64,000 nucleotides of DNA from E44-bin88 sp034419075 (GCA_034419075.1 DAOULR010000026.1:1-64000); one strand, 5' to 3'; numbered from the stretch's first letter, positions 40,133-49,736 are shown. Translations and numbers: made by a program. Notes: generated from the letters alone by a model not told the origin.

Positions 40133-41374
40133 TTAGGGGGAGAATTTCCCCAAGATGAGGCAGCCGTTGGTGCTGCCGAAGCCGAAGGAGTTGGAGAGGA
40201 CGATGTTTACCTCTGCCCTTTTGGCTTTATTGGGCACGTAGTCCAGGTCGCACTCAGGGTCGGGCGTCTCGTAGTTGATGGTGGGCGGTATAATGCCGTC
40301 CCTGATGGTGAGCAGGCTGGCTATCGCCTCGGCCACCCCCGCCCCAGCCCACATGTGCCCCATCATTGACTTGTTGGCGCTAATCGGTATCTGGTGGCTG
40401 CGCTTGCCGAAGACCTTCTTTATAGCCCTAGTCTCGGAGAGATCGTTGAGCGCCGTCGAGGTGCCGTGGGCGTTGATATAATCAACTTGGCTGGCAGCGA
40501 TACCAGCGTCCTCCAGAGCCAGCCTCATGCAGCTGGCAGCGCCGGCACCGTCAGGGTCGGGGGCGGTGATGTGATAGGCGTCGCTGTTCAGGCCGTAGCC
40601 CAGCACTTCGCCGTAAATCTTGGCCCCACGCTTCTGGGCAGACTCCAGTTCCTCCAGGATGACCATGCCCGCCCCCTCACCGATAACAAAGCCGTCACGC
40701 TCCTTATCGAAGGGGCGGCTGGCCTTTTCCGGAGCATCGTTGCGGGCGGACATTACCTTAAGCGGATCCAGGCCGGCAAAGACCAACGGCCTGATGGCCG
40801 CCTCGGTGCCGCCGGCAATCATGGCATCGACATCGCCACGCTGGATAACGACAGCGGCGTCGCCGATAGCGTGCGTCCCCGAGGCGCAGGCGGTCACCGT
40901 GCACATATTAGCCCCCTTAGCCCCGAAATTTATAGCGACCTGCCCCGTGGCCATGTTACAGAGGAAACTGGGGACAAAGAAGGGGGAAATCTGCTGGCGC
41001 GCCCCCTTAATCAAAAGCTCGTGGTTCCTTTCGATGCTCTCGATGCCGCCCATGGCCGTACCCACCGAAACCCCCACCCGCTCGTCGTTGGCCGAGGTTA
41101 TCTTAAGCTTGGAATCCTCCAGCGCCATCCGTGCCGCCGCCAGGGCAAAGTGGATAAAACGGTCGCCCCTTCTGGCCAGCTTGCGGTCGATGAAGTCAAG
41201 GGGATTAAAATCTTTGACCTCGCCGGCAATCTGGGTGCGGAACTGGCTGGCATCGAAATGACTAACTGGTCCCACCCCCGATTTCCCCTGGCACAAAGCC
41301 TGCCAGTTTGCCTCCGTGCCCACCCCCAGCGGGGTGAGCAAGCCCATTCCGGTGACGACCACCCTTCGTTTCAT
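40133..41374 (-). CDS. Beta-ketoacyl-ACP synthase II-type enzyme (FabF-like)
   Basis: 413 residues. The Cys-His-His triad is present: C163 (VTACASGTH), H in NAHGTSTALND and H in KSMMGHMWAGAG. The enzyme elongates acyl chains by decarboxylative condensation. No acyl carrier protein or fab genes lie nearby; it is instead the last gene of an operon with an acyl-CoA ligase and an ATP-grasp acyl-CoA synthetase subunit. It starts in ATGA overlap with the ligase stop. Confidence 0.9.
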   Translation of the reverse strand: MKRRVVVTGMGLLTPLGVGTEANWQALCQGKSGVGPVSHFDASQFRTQIAGEVKDFNPLDFIDRKLARRGDRFIHFALAAARMALEDSKLKITSANDERVGVSVGTAMGGIESIERNHELLIKGARQQISPFFVPSFLCNMATGQVAINFGAKGANMCTVTACASGTHAIGDAAVVIQRGDVDAMIAGGTEAAIRPLVFAGLDPLKVMSARNDAPEKASRPFDKERDGFVIGEGAGMVILEELESAQKRGAKIYGEVLGYGLNSDAYHITAPDPDGAGAASCMRLALEDAGIAASQVDYINAHGTSTALNDLSETRAIKKVFGKRSHQIPISANKSMMGHMWAGAGVAEAIASLLTIRDGIIPPTINYETPDPECDLDYVPNKAKRAEVNIVLSNSFGFGSTNGCLILGKFSP

Positions 41375-42879
41375 CTCAGCTTCTCCTTGGCAATCCTGCC
41401 GTCGGCGGTCTTGGGCAAAGACTCGCTAAAGATAATCTTCCGCGGCACCTTATAGTTGGCCAGGTGCTCCAGGCAGAACTCCTTTATCTCCGGCTCGCTG
41501 GCCTTTTCCCCCGCCTTTAGCTTGATAACCGCCCGTGGTGTCTCCCCCCTCGACTCGTCGGCGATGCCCACCACCGCCACCTCAGCCACCTTGGGGTGAT
41601 GGCCGATTATCTCTTCGATGTCGCTGGGAGAGATGTTCTGCCCCTTGCTGATAATAATGTCCTTCTTGCGTCTCTCGGCCAGAAAGAGCCAGCCCGCCTC
41701 GTCCCGCCAGCCGAGGTCACCACTGTAGAGCCAGCCGTCCTTTACCACCTCGGCCGTTGCCTGGGGGTTATTATAGTACTCGTTCATTATGGGGCCCCGG
41801 ACTATTATCTCGCCCGTCTCGCCCACCGGCAGCTCTTTACCCTCGTCATCGACTATCTTCAGTTCCCAGCCGGGCATAGTCCTACCCACCGAGTTGGCTA
41901 CCCCCCGCCCGTCGAGCGCGGTGCAGCTGACGTGCGCCGCCGATTCGGTCATCCCCCAGAAGTTGACCGGGGTCAGGCCGATATATTCCTTCACTTTTTG
42001 GGCGACCCTAGCTGGCATGGCGGCCCCGGCCGTGCCCCAGAGGCGTAGCGAGCTTATGTCGCGCTTTATCCCCCCCGCCTCGATAGCCTCCACAATCAGC
42101 CCGTGAACGAAAGGCACCCCCATAAACATGGTCGCCTTTTCCCGCTCGATAAGCTCGAAGAGGCTATCTAATGAAAGCCCCGAAAGCATCGCTACCCGGC
42201 TGCCCTTGTTAATAGCCGTCATCATGATTATCACCAGCCCGAAGGCATGGTGCATGGGCAGGGCGAAGAGAACGACGACGTCTTTATCCGTCTGCTTAAA
42301 GCCGTCGCCCGATATGGCCGCCTCCCTGACCAGCGCCCCGTGAGACATAACCACCCCGCGGGGGTGAAAGGAAGGCCCCGAGCTATAGGCGATGTGGGCG
42401 ACATCTTCGGGCGCGGGTTCGGCATCAATCGCCACTGAGGAGCTCCGGGCTATAATCTCATCGTAGCCCAGGAGATTACCTTTATTCTTGTAATTGAGGC
42501 CGATGACCCGTTCCACGGACGGGAACCTATCCATCACGGGAGCCAGTAGTTCCAGCCAGGGGCTTTCCGTCACCATGATTTTGGGCTGGGAGTCGTTGCA
42601 GAGGGAGACCAGCTCGGTGAGCTTATATTTGGTGTCGAGCAGTACGGCCACTGCCCCGATTTTGACCACCCCGAAATAGACGGCGACAAACTCGGGGCTG
42701 TTGGCCAGCAGCAGGGCGACCCTATCGCCCCTCCCCACCCCCATCCCCACCAGGGCGTTAGCCACTTTATTCGAGGCTTCGTCCAGCTCGGCATAGGACA
42801 GCCGGCGCTTGCCCATGACGATTACCGTCTTGTCAGCGTAGCGCTTCGCCGCCCGTTCCAACATCTGTTTCAGATTCAT
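41371..42879 (-). CDS. AMP-dependent acyl-CoA synthetase/ligase
   Basis: 502 residues. ANL-superfamily motifs are visible: IAYSSGPSFHPRGVVMSH (a degraded version of the usual TSGTTG phosphate loop), VNFWGMTES, YSGDLGWRDEAGW and the C-terminal lysine in PKTADGRIAKEKLR. It should activate a carboxylic acid to an acyl adenylate and thioester. It overlaps both neighbours by 4 bases (ATGA). The phosphate loop reads SSGPSFHPRG rather than SSGTTGxPKG, so activity may be altered. Confidence 0.85.
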   Translation of the reverse strand: MNLKQMLERAAKRYADKTVIVMGKRRLSYAELDEASNKVANALVGMGVGRGDRVALLLANSPEFVAVYFGVVKIGAVAVLLDTKYKLTELVSLCNDSQPKIMVTESPWLELLAPVMDRFPSVERVIGLNYKNKGNLLGYDEIIARSSSVAIDAEPAPEDVAHIAYSSGPSFHPRGVVMSHGALVREAAISGDGFKQTDKDVVVLFALPMHHAFGLVIIMMTAINKGSRVAMLSGLSLDSLFELIEREKATMFMGVPFVHGLIVEAIEAGGIKRDISSLRLWGTAGAAMPARVAQKVKEYIGLTPVNFWGMTESAAHVSCTALDGRGVANSVGRTMPGWELKIVDDEGKELPVGETGEIIVRGPIMNEYYNNPQATAEVVKDGWLYSGDLGWRDEAGWLFLAERRKKDIIISKGQNISPSDIEEIIGHHPKVAEVAVVGIADESRGETPRAVIKLKAGEKASEPEIKEFCLEHLANYKVPRKIIFSESLPKTADGRIAKEKLR

Positions 42880-43577
42880 TTTTTCTGCTTTTCTAGTATC
42901 ACTCTGGCGTCTACGGCTAAAGCACCATCGCTGTAGGCAAAAACAGGGTTGAGGTCAAGCTCCTTGACCTCAGGATTTTTCTCAACAAAATCAGACACCT
43001 TGAGTAGCAAATTCTCCAGGTAGGCTATCTTCACCTTCTCCCCTCCCCGATAGCCTTCGAGCAAGGGGTAGCCCTTTATCTCCCTGACCATCTCGGCGGC
43101 ATCCCGTTTAGCCAGGGGGACGAGGCGAAAGGAGACGTCTTTAAGCACCTCCACCATAATTCCGCCCAGCCCGAACATAAGGACAGGGCCGAACTGGTCG
43201 TCCTGGGACATGCCGATAATCACCTCAACGCCCGGGCGGGCCATTTTTTGCACAGCCACCCCTAGTATTTTGGCTTTAGGGTGCTTTCTTTTAGCCGCGG
43301 CCATAATGCCGTCGTAGGCCTGTCCTACCGCCTGGTCGTTTTGCAGCCCCAGCTTAACCCCACCCATATCGCTCTTGTGAATGATATCGGGTGAGGCTAT
43401 CTTCAACACCACCGGAAAGCCCAGCTTATTGCTTATTGATATGGCTTCCTCTTTGGAGACAGCCAGTCTGGTCTCGACCACGTCGATGCCCGCCTGCTTC
43501 AGAAGCTGCTTGGACTCGACCTCGGTCAGCACCGTCCGGCCTTCGCTTCTGGCTTTAGTGATAAGCTGTGCCGTCAC
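42876..43577 (-). CDS. ADP-forming acyl-CoA synthetase beta subunit (ATP-grasp)
   Basis: 233 residues of the ATP-grasp_5 type: LGFPVVLKIASPDIIHKSDMGGV, VQKMARPGVEVIIGM and ELDLNPVFAY. This is the beta part of ADP-forming acetyl/acyl-CoA synthetase, which makes ATP from acyl-CoA. In many bacteria it is fused to the alpha part; here the alpha-like protein is encoded 11 kb away (55,017). It is the first gene of a three-gene overlapping operon. Confidence 0.88.
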   Translation of the reverse strand: MTAQLITKARSEGRTVLTEVESKQLLKQAGIDVVETRLAVSKEEAISISNKLGFPVVLKIASPDIIHKSDMGGVKLGLQNDQAVGQAYDGIMAAAKRKHPKAKILGVAVQKMARPGVEVIIGMSQDDQFGPVLMFGLGGIMVEVLKDVSFRLVPLAKRDAAEMVREIKGYPLLEGYRGGEKVKIAYLENLLLKVSDFVEKNPEVKELDLNPVFAYSDGALAVDARVILEKQKK

Positions 43578-43664
43578 CAGACTCCCCCTTTTATGGGACT
43601 TGGGCTAAACTATAGCAGATTTCAGCCTATTTTTAAAGCTGACAGAACTAGTGACAAAACTCAC

Positions 43665-43694
43665 TTGGCTATAGCCTGGCCGCAGTGCTACAAT
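43665..43694 (+). promoter_or_regulatory. Probable sigma-70-type promoter of the HtrA-like gene
   Basis: TTGGCT, an 18-base spacer and TACAAT, about 94 bases upstream of the protease ATG. It lies in the divergent gap between the ATP-grasp gene and the protease gene. Confidence 0.45.
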
Positions 43695-43787
43695 AATATT
43701 AAGAGTATGATAAAGGCCGACGGAGACTACTAACCATCTTTCAAATCGTGCGTTATTACTGATAAAGCGGAAGTTGAGAAGACCATT

Positions 43788-44903
43788 ATGAAAATACCGA
43801 AGATAAGCTACATTCTAATCGCCCTGGTTATCGTCCTGACTATTCTGGTGAGCAGCTGTGCGACACTGGATACGAACGGCTCGGCACCAACAGACTCAGG
43901 CAACCCCATCGACAACGGCGGGACGACGCTGCCCACCACCGATGGAGAGGAAGTCTCGGCACTGCCCTCTATCGCCGACGTGGTGGCTCTGGTCAAGCCC
44001 TCGGTGGTGGCGGTAAACATCGAGGTCACCAGCTATGACATCTTCAACCAACCCTACACACAGAGGGGGGCAGGCTCGGGGTGGATTATAGACCAAGACG
44101 GGATTATTGTGACCAACAACCACGTGGTAGCGGGAGCGGATAGCATTACCGTAACCCTGGACGACGGACGAGTCTTTCCCGTGGATACAAACAACGTAGC
44201 CACCGATTCCGTGTCGGATGTAGCCGTCCTTAGAATTGATGCCAATAACCTGTCGGCAGTGGCGGTGGGAAACTCCGAGGACCTAAGAGTCGGCGATTGG
44301 GTAGTGGCTATTGGCAATGCCTTAGGTGAAGGGATAAGCGCCACGGACGGCATAGTTAGCCGCAAAGGTGTTTCGATAACTGATGACACAGGCCTGACGC
44401 GATATAACCTCATTCAGACCAACGCCGCCATTAACCCCGGGAATAGCGGCGGCCCGCTGGTGAATCTGGCCGGCGAGGTTATCGGCATTACCAACGCCAA
44501 AATCTCTGCCGTCGGCGTTGAAGGTATGGGCTATGCCATAAGCACCCAAGAAGCGATGCCGATTATCGATGAACTAATTCAGAACGGCTATGTGGTACGT
44601 CCCTTCCTAGGTGTACAGAACCTGCTCACCGTAGACCAAACCGTAGCCTCCTTTTACGGGCTAAGCGTAAATACAGGGGCACTGATTAGAGGGGTGATAG
44701 CGGGCGGTCCTGCCGACGCCGCCAGACTGGAGGCCGGTGACGTCATTATCAAATTCGGCGACCAGGATATAGCCGATGTTAACGAGTTGCTACAAGCCCT
44801 GTACGCTTGCCAAATTGGACAAACGGTAGAAATAACCGTCCAGCGGGGCGACAGCCAGCAAACCACCTACGTCGTCCTGGAAGAAACCCCTCCACCCTCC
44901 TAG
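43788..44903 (+). CDS. HtrA/DegP-like serine protease, lipoprotein
   Basis: 371 residues. A signal segment with lipobox VSSC (Cys24) is followed by a Thr/Gly/Pro-rich linker and a trypsin-like domain with H112 (TNNHVVAG), D144 (SDVAVL) and S220 (NPGNSGGPL). A PDZ domain covers about 275-365. It should act outside the membrane in quality control of exported proteins. Its stop overlaps the ileS stop on the other strand by 4 bases, so the two genes converge without a gap. Confidence 0.92.
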   Translation: MKIPKISYILIALVIVLTILVSSCATLDTNGSAPTDSGNPIDNGGTTLPTTDGEEVSALPSIADVVALVKPSVVAVNIEVTSYDIFNQPYTQRGAGSGWIIDQDGIIVTNNHVVAGADSITVTLDDGRVFPVDTNNVATDSVSDVAVLRIDANNLSAVAVGNSEDLRVGDWVVAIGNALGEGISATDGIVSRKGVSITDDTGLTRYNLIQTNAAINPGNSGGPLVNLAGEVIGITNAKISAVGVEGMGYAISTQEAMPIIDELIQNGYVVRPFLGVQNLLTVDQTVASFYGLSVNTGALIRGVIAGGPADAARLEAGDVIIKFGDQDIADVNELLQALYACQIGQTVEITVQRGDSQQTTYVVLEETPPPS

Positions 44904-47900
44904 AGCCGCCTGACCCCCAGGGTTATTTCGTGGCCGCTTAAGCGATGGCTTTCACTGAAAGCGCCCGTCCCAGGGGCGCCTTCGACAAGCTCCTTGGATA
45001 GTGTTTCCTGCTTAATGTAGTCGGCGAAGTCGGCCATAACCTTTTTGATGTAATCGTCCCCCTGGTAACAGGTGACGATGTGGTCGGCGATATCAAAGCC
45101 CGCCGAACGCCGCATCGTTTGCAGCCTTCTCACGATTTCTCTGGCCACCCCCTCCATTTCAAGCTCAGGCGTAAGCAAAGTATCAATGCCAGTCGATGAA
45201 GTGCCCCACATACCAACAGCATAACGTTCGCTATCAAGCGTGCTCAAGTCATCAACGAACACTATATTCTTTGCGTTAACCTCATCCTTTATCTGAGACT
45301 CGAATCGATGAATGGTCTTTTTTAGCCACTCAGCCTTTACTGACACTATGATATTATCAATCGGTTGACGTACTTTTATACTCTTTTCACTACGTAATGA
45401 TCTGACTTTACTCACCAGTTCTATTACGGCATGAACTTCTCTACTTAGTTGTTCATCGATTTGAGTCTTGTCAGCCACCGGAAAGTCGGTTAAATGCACG
45501 CTCTCCGGGGCGTCGGGCGCCACCGAGCCAACCAGGTTCTGGTAAATCTCCTCGGCCAAAAAGGGAGTAAAGGGCGTCAGCAGCTTTGCCAGCGTCACCA
45601 GGCACTGATAGAGCGTGTTATAGGCCGCCAGCTTATCGGCGTCGCTCTCGCTCTTCCAGAAGCGGCGACGGCTGCGGCGCACGTACCAGTTAGAAAGCTC
45701 GTCAACGAAACTTTCTATCCTTCGCCCCGCCTCGGTGGGGTTATAGCTTCCCAGCCCCCCATCCACATCGGCGATAAGCTGGTTAAGTTCGGAGAGAATC
45801 CAGCGGTCGAGCTCGGAAAGCTCTGAAGCCGATTCTTTTCCGGGAACGAACTTATCGATATTGGCGTAGGTAACGAAGAACGAATATACATTCCACAAAG
45901 TCGAGAGGAAGCGGCGGCTAACCTCAGCCACCATTGATTCGTCGAAGCGATAGACGTTGCCCACCGCCGTGCTGGTGAAGAAGTACCAGCGCAGGGCATC
46001 GACCCCGTATTTATTGATTACCGCCCAGGGTTCGACCACATTCCCTTTTGTCTTGCTCATCTTCTCACCCTTGGCGTCGAGGACGAGCCCTAGGCAGATA
46101 ACGTTGCGGTAGCAGGGCTTATTAAAGAGCAGGGTGGATATGGCGTGCAGGCTGTAGAACCAGCCCCGCGTCTGGTCGACCGCCTCGCTGATAAAATCGG
46201 CGGGGAAGCGCCCGTCGGTAAGCAGGGTATCGTTCTCGAAGGGGTAGTGGTGCTGGGCTATGGGCATAGCTCCGGAATCGAACCAGCAGTCGATTACCTC
46301 GCTCACCCGCTGCATCTTGCCTCTGCACTTTGGACAATCGAAGGTCAGTTCGTCAACAAAGGGTCGGTGCAAGTCCAGCGGTTCTTTGAAGCCGGAAAAG
46401 CCCGCCTCATCCTTTAATTCCTGTACACCGCCGACGCACTCATAGTGACCGCAGGAATCACAGCGCCAGAGCGGTAGTGGCGTCCCCCAGTAACGCTCTC
46501 GCGATAATGCCCAGTCCACGTTATTCTCCAGCCAGTTCCCGAAGCGACCGTACTTGATGTAGTCTGGATACCAGTTGATTTCCTTATTGCCATCTACCAG
46601 AGCATCCTTGATGGCTGTGGTTCTGATATACCAGGTCTGCTTGGCATAGTAGAGCAGCGGGGTATCACAGCGCCAGCAGAAGGGATAGGTGTGCCTTATC
46701 GTCTCGCTGCGGAAGAGCAGCCCCTTCTTCTTTAGCTCTTCGAGCACCAGTGGGTCGGCATCTTTAACGAATTTACCCGAGAACGGGTAACTACCGATGA
46801 CGTTGCCCTTCAGGTCAACGGTGTGGACGAAGTCCAGCTTCTCAGCCAGTCCCGCCTCGTAGTCAACCTCGCCGTAAGCCGGCGCCATATGCACTATCCC
46901 CGTCCCATCCTCCAGGGAGACGAAATCGGTGGCGATGACTTTGTAAGTCAAATCCTTGCTCGCCTCTTGCAAAGGCAGACCCTCCGTCATAAGCCGTCTT
47001 TCAATACCAAATTCGTGGGGATTAAACAACGGTTCATATTCGACGCCGACCAGCTCGCTACCCTTCAACCGCTTTACCGTTTTGTAGCCCTCCAGTCCCA
47101 CCACCCCCACCAGCGTAGCCGCCATGACCAGATAATCATCTTTGCCCTCTAAAAGAGCGTATTCGGCGTCGGCGGCGACGGCTAAAGCCGTATTGCCCGG
47201 CAGCGTCCAGGGCGTCGTCGTCCAGGCCAGCAGGTAAACAGGCTTATCCGAGGGCAGCTTTGATGACTTGGCCACCTTGAACTTTATGTAAACCGAAGGG
47301 TCGTCGGCGTCCTCATAGCCGAGGGCGACCTCATGAGACGAAAGCGAGGTGCCACAGCGGGGGCAGTGGGGGGTGACCCTGTAGCCCTGGTATATCAAAC
47401 CCTTATCCCACATCTGTTTTATCGCCCACCAGACGGTCTCGATGTAGTCGTTGTTCATCGTCATGTAGGCCTTTTCCAGGTCCACCCAATAGGCAATGCG
47501 CTCGGTGAGGTTATTCCATTCTTTTAGGTAGCGGAAGACGCTTTCTCGACAGCGCTTATTAAAGCGTTCCACGCCGTATTGTTCAATCTGCTCTTTGCCC
47601 GAGAAACCAAGCTCTTTCTCTATTTCCAATTCTACGGGCAGGCCGTGGGTGTCCCAGCCGGCAATGCGCGGCACATAATAGCCTTTCATTACTCTGTAGC
47701 GGACGATAACATCCTTGAAAATTCTGGCCAGAACATGATGGATGCCCGGATTGCCATTGGCAAACGGAGGCCCCTCATAAAAGACGAAACGAGCTCCTTC
47801 CCGGCGTTGCTCAACACTTCGCCCAAAGATATCCTTATCCTTCCAAAGCCCCAGGATTTTCTCCTCGGCTTTAGGAAAATTTACCCTGCTGCCAACAGGC

Positions 47901-47908
47901 TCAAACAT
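44900..47908 (-). CDS. ileS: Isoleucyl-tRNA synthetase
   Basis: 1002 residues. The HIGH-type motif is HHVL (57-60, in NPGIHHVLARIFKD), KMSKTKGN carries the lysine of the second motif, and the editing domain (WTTTPWTLPGNTALAV) is intact. The motif form and the length suggest the eukaryote/archaeal-like IleS2 type, which is often less sensitive to mupirocin (established for the type, inferred here). A T-box leader with an AUC specifier controls it. Confidence 0.95.
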   Translation of the reverse strand: MFEPVGSRVNFPKAEEKILGLWKDKDIFGRSVEQRREGARFVFYEGPPFANGNPGIHHVLARIFKDVIVRYRVMKGYYVPRIAGWDTHGLPVELEIEKELGFSGKEQIEQYGVERFNKRCRESVFRYLKEWNNLTERIAYWVDLEKAYMTMNNDYIETVWWAIKQMWDKGLIYQGYRVTPHCPRCGTSLSSHEVALGYEDADDPSVYIKFKVAKSSKLPSDKPVYLLAWTTTPWTLPGNTALAVAADAEYALLEGKDDYLVMAATLVGVVGLEGYKTVKRLKGSELVGVEYEPLFNPHEFGIERRLMTEGLPLQEASKDLTYKVIATDFVSLEDGTGIVHMAPAYGEVDYEAGLAEKLDFVHTVDLKGNVIGSYPFSGKFVKDADPLVLEELKKKGLLFRSETIRHTYPFCWRCDTPLLYYAKQTWYIRTTAIKDALVDGNKEINWYPDYIKYGRFGNWLENNVDWALSRERYWGTPLPLWRCDSCGHYECVGGVQELKDEAGFSGFKEPLDLHRPFVDELTFDCPKCRGKMQRVSEVIDCWFDSGAMPIAQHHYPFENDTLLTDGRFPADFISEAVDQTRGWFYSLHAISTLLFNKPCYRNVICLGLVLDAKGEKMSKTKGNVVEPWAVINKYGVDALRWYFFTSTAVGNVYRFDESMVAEVSRRFLSTLWNVYSFFVTYANIDKFVPGKESASELSELDRWILSELNQLIADVDGGLGSYNPTEAGRRIESFVDELSNWYVRRSRRRFWKSESDADKLAAYNTLYQCLVTLAKLLTPFTPFLAEEIYQNLVGSVAPDAPESVHLTDFPVADKTQIDEQLSREVHAVIELVSKVRSLRSEKSIKVRQPIDNIIVSVKAEWLKKTIHRFESQIKDEVNAKNIVFVDDLSTLDSERYAVGMWGTSSTGIDTLLTPELEMEGVAREIVRRLQTMRRSAGFDIADHIVTCYQGDDYIKKVMADFADYIKQETLSKELVEGAPGTGAFSESHRLSGHEITLGVRRL

Positions 47909-47924
47909 AAAACCCCCTCTATAC

Positions 47925-48215
47925 CAAAAAATCCCGCCCTCTAGGGACGGGATAAACTTACCCGCGGTACCACCCTATTTCCCCCGCTTTTAACGAGGAC
48001 TCTTTCAGGGCACATCTCATGCCCCCGCCATTGATAACGGTTGACGCTACCGACCAAGTCTACTAGGTGCCTTAGCACCGTTCGGTTGGTGGCTCGGGAG
48101 TGATTTTCGGGGGACGGTAACGTCTGCTTTCACCCTGCCAGACTCGCTTTAGTTGTCCGCTCTCCCCCTACTCCTCTCCGTCACTGCCTTTACCGCTAAA
48201 GGTTAGCACAGCTCG
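47925..48215 (-). promoter_or_regulatory. T-box riboswitch of ileS, AUC specifier
   Basis: On the minus strand the antiterminator element GGGTGGTACCGCGG (48,0 end at 47962-47975) is followed by a terminator hairpin (ATCCCGTCC...AGGGCGGGAT, about 47930-47952) and TTTTTT. In Stem I, GGAGT pairs with ACTCC, leaving the specifier bulge GAAAATC; the codon ATC lies at 48102-48104 (minus). Uncharged tRNA-Ile would stabilise the antiterminator and let ileS be transcribed. Confidence 0.9.
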
Positions 48216-48244
48216 AAAAATAAAACAAGCGCCTGCATCTGAGG

Positions 48245-49024
48245 TCAATGACTAAACCAATCGGGGTAGATTCGTGTGAGTATTACAGAGGGTACAGAGG
48301 GGTCACACGAAGGTCCAATATACTTAATAGGGTATCCGATTCCTCTCGCCTTAAGCGCCTGCAATCCTTCGACTGCCTTGGCCATCATCCCTGGCGGCAA
48401 AGCCATAACCATCTCGTCCTCGGTAACGGCGCCGAACTCCCTCTCTGCCAGACATGGAATAGCCAGGGCCGGCTTGCCGGTAGTATAGCACTGCGCCAGA
48501 CCATCAGCGCAGGAGCCTTCACCGATGAAGAAAAACTGAAAACGCTCGTAGTCCTTGAACTGGAGCCCGTTCATAAGCAGCATCATCTGCGCCGGATTGC
48601 CGTAGATTAAGACAACCTCGGGCTCGAACTTCCCCGCCGCCAAGGGGGCGAGCACGACAGCCTCTCCGGGGGGTACGGTGGGGTATTCTGCCATCTGCTT
48701 TCGGGCTTCCTCCACGTTGGCAAACCAGGTATTGGCAAAGGAATTTGCCTCCCAGGTGACCTCCTTTTCGGTGGTAGCCGCTAGACCATTGATTCGAGCA
48801 CAGCGCTCACCGAGGTTGTCTCTGGTTACCCCCACCGTCAAGCCCACTCTTCGAACCAGCGCTGGTACCTGGCAAAAAGTGGCTAGGCGGTCAAGCGGCA
48901 CTACCTCCGGTATTTTCTCCAGTTCCGCCGCCTTCTCCAGCCTCTTGTAGGCAACCAGGCTTGTTGGTAGGCGAAGCAGACACTCCATCTCCCGGCTAAG
49001 TCCTGCCCAATCAGTCTTCGCCAT
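48245..49024 (-). CDS. DUF169 family protein, second copy
   Basis: 259 residues. It shares with the 27,323 gene the order Leu/Pro-rich start, VPLDRLATFCQVPALVRR (C49 region), a conserved FVEPEVVLIYGNPAQMMLLM-like stretch (KFEPEVVLIYGN) and the closing MVMALPPGM. The two are highly diverged. Function unknown. It stands between ileS and jag with no operon partner. Confidence 0.78.
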   Translation of the reverse strand: MAKTDWAGLSREMECLLRLPTSLVAYKRLEKAAELEKIPEVVPLDRLATFCQVPALVRRVGLTVGVTRDNLGERCARINGLAATTEKEVTWEANSFANTWFANVEEARKQMAEYPTVPPGEAVVLAPLAAGKFEPEVVLIYGNPAQMMLLMNGLQFKDYERFQFFFIGEGSCADGLAQCYTTGKPALAIPCLAEREFGAVTEDEMVMALPPGMMAKAVEGLQALKARGIGYPIKYIGPSCDPSVPSVILTRIYPDWFSH

Positions 49025-49076
49025 TTTGTGCCCCCTTCTCCTGTTGTTTTCAACTAATCAAAGCCGGTCTAAACGG

Positions 49077-49736
49077 CTATTGCTCACGGGGCATAATGAC
49101 TACCTTACGCGTCTCGCCTTCGCCAACGCTCTCGGTAGTGACATCGGGGTCATCGGCCAGGGCCAGGTGGATAATGCGCCTTTCGTAGGCCAGCATCGGC
49201 TCCAGGGTAAACGGCCTACCCTTGGTCTTGACCTGCTCGGCCATGCGCTGGGCTAAAGCCTGCAACGCCTCGTAGCGACGCTGCTTATAGCCCTCGACAT
49301 CGATAACAATAGGCACCCTGGCCTGAGTCTGATGGGCCACGATAAGCCTGACGACATACTGCAGAGCGGAAAGCGTTTGACCCCGCCGCCCGATGAGGAT
49401 ACCCAGGTCGTCACCGGTAACATCAAGGGTAACGACTTCACCAGCCCCCTCACCCACCGGGGGTTTGGTCTGGCAGGCCACCGAAGCCGTTACCCCCATC
49501 TGGGCCAGAAGGGCCTCCAGGACCTCCCGGGCCATGTCGTCCATATTCTCTTTCTCTGGCGTGCTGGCCAGAGGCTCAACTCTTACCACGGCCTCCTCAG
49601 CCCCCAGACCGAGGATACCGTGTTTACCCTCTTTTACGACGGCGACCTCCACCTCTTCGCGACTTAGGTTTAGTGTCTCTAATGCTTTTTGGATAGCCTC
49701 CTCCACGGTCCGGCCGCTTGTCTCCAGACTCTTCAT
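49077..49736 (-). CDS. jag: Jag/KhpB-type R3H and KH RNA-binding protein
   Basis: 219 residues: N-terminal Jag domain (TVEEAIQKALETLNLSREEV), KH domain with GILIGRRGQTLSAL-type GxxG loop and C-terminal R3H domain (FTLEPMLAYERRIIHLAL). It binds RNA and is usually encoded beside yidC. Its first 113 bases overlap the end of yidC in another frame. The start is fixed by the conserved MKSLETSGRTVEEA. Confidence 0.92.
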   Translation of the reverse strand: MKSLETSGRTVEEAIQKALETLNLSREEVEVAVVKEGKHGILGLGAEEAVVRVEPLASTPEKENMDDMAREVLEALLAQMGVTASVACQTKPPVGEGAGEVVTLDVTGDDLGILIGRRGQTLSALQYVVRLIVAHQTQARVPIVIDVEGYKQRRYEALQALAQRMAEQVKTKGRPFTLEPMLAYERRIIHLALADDPDVTTESVGEGETRKVVIMPREQ

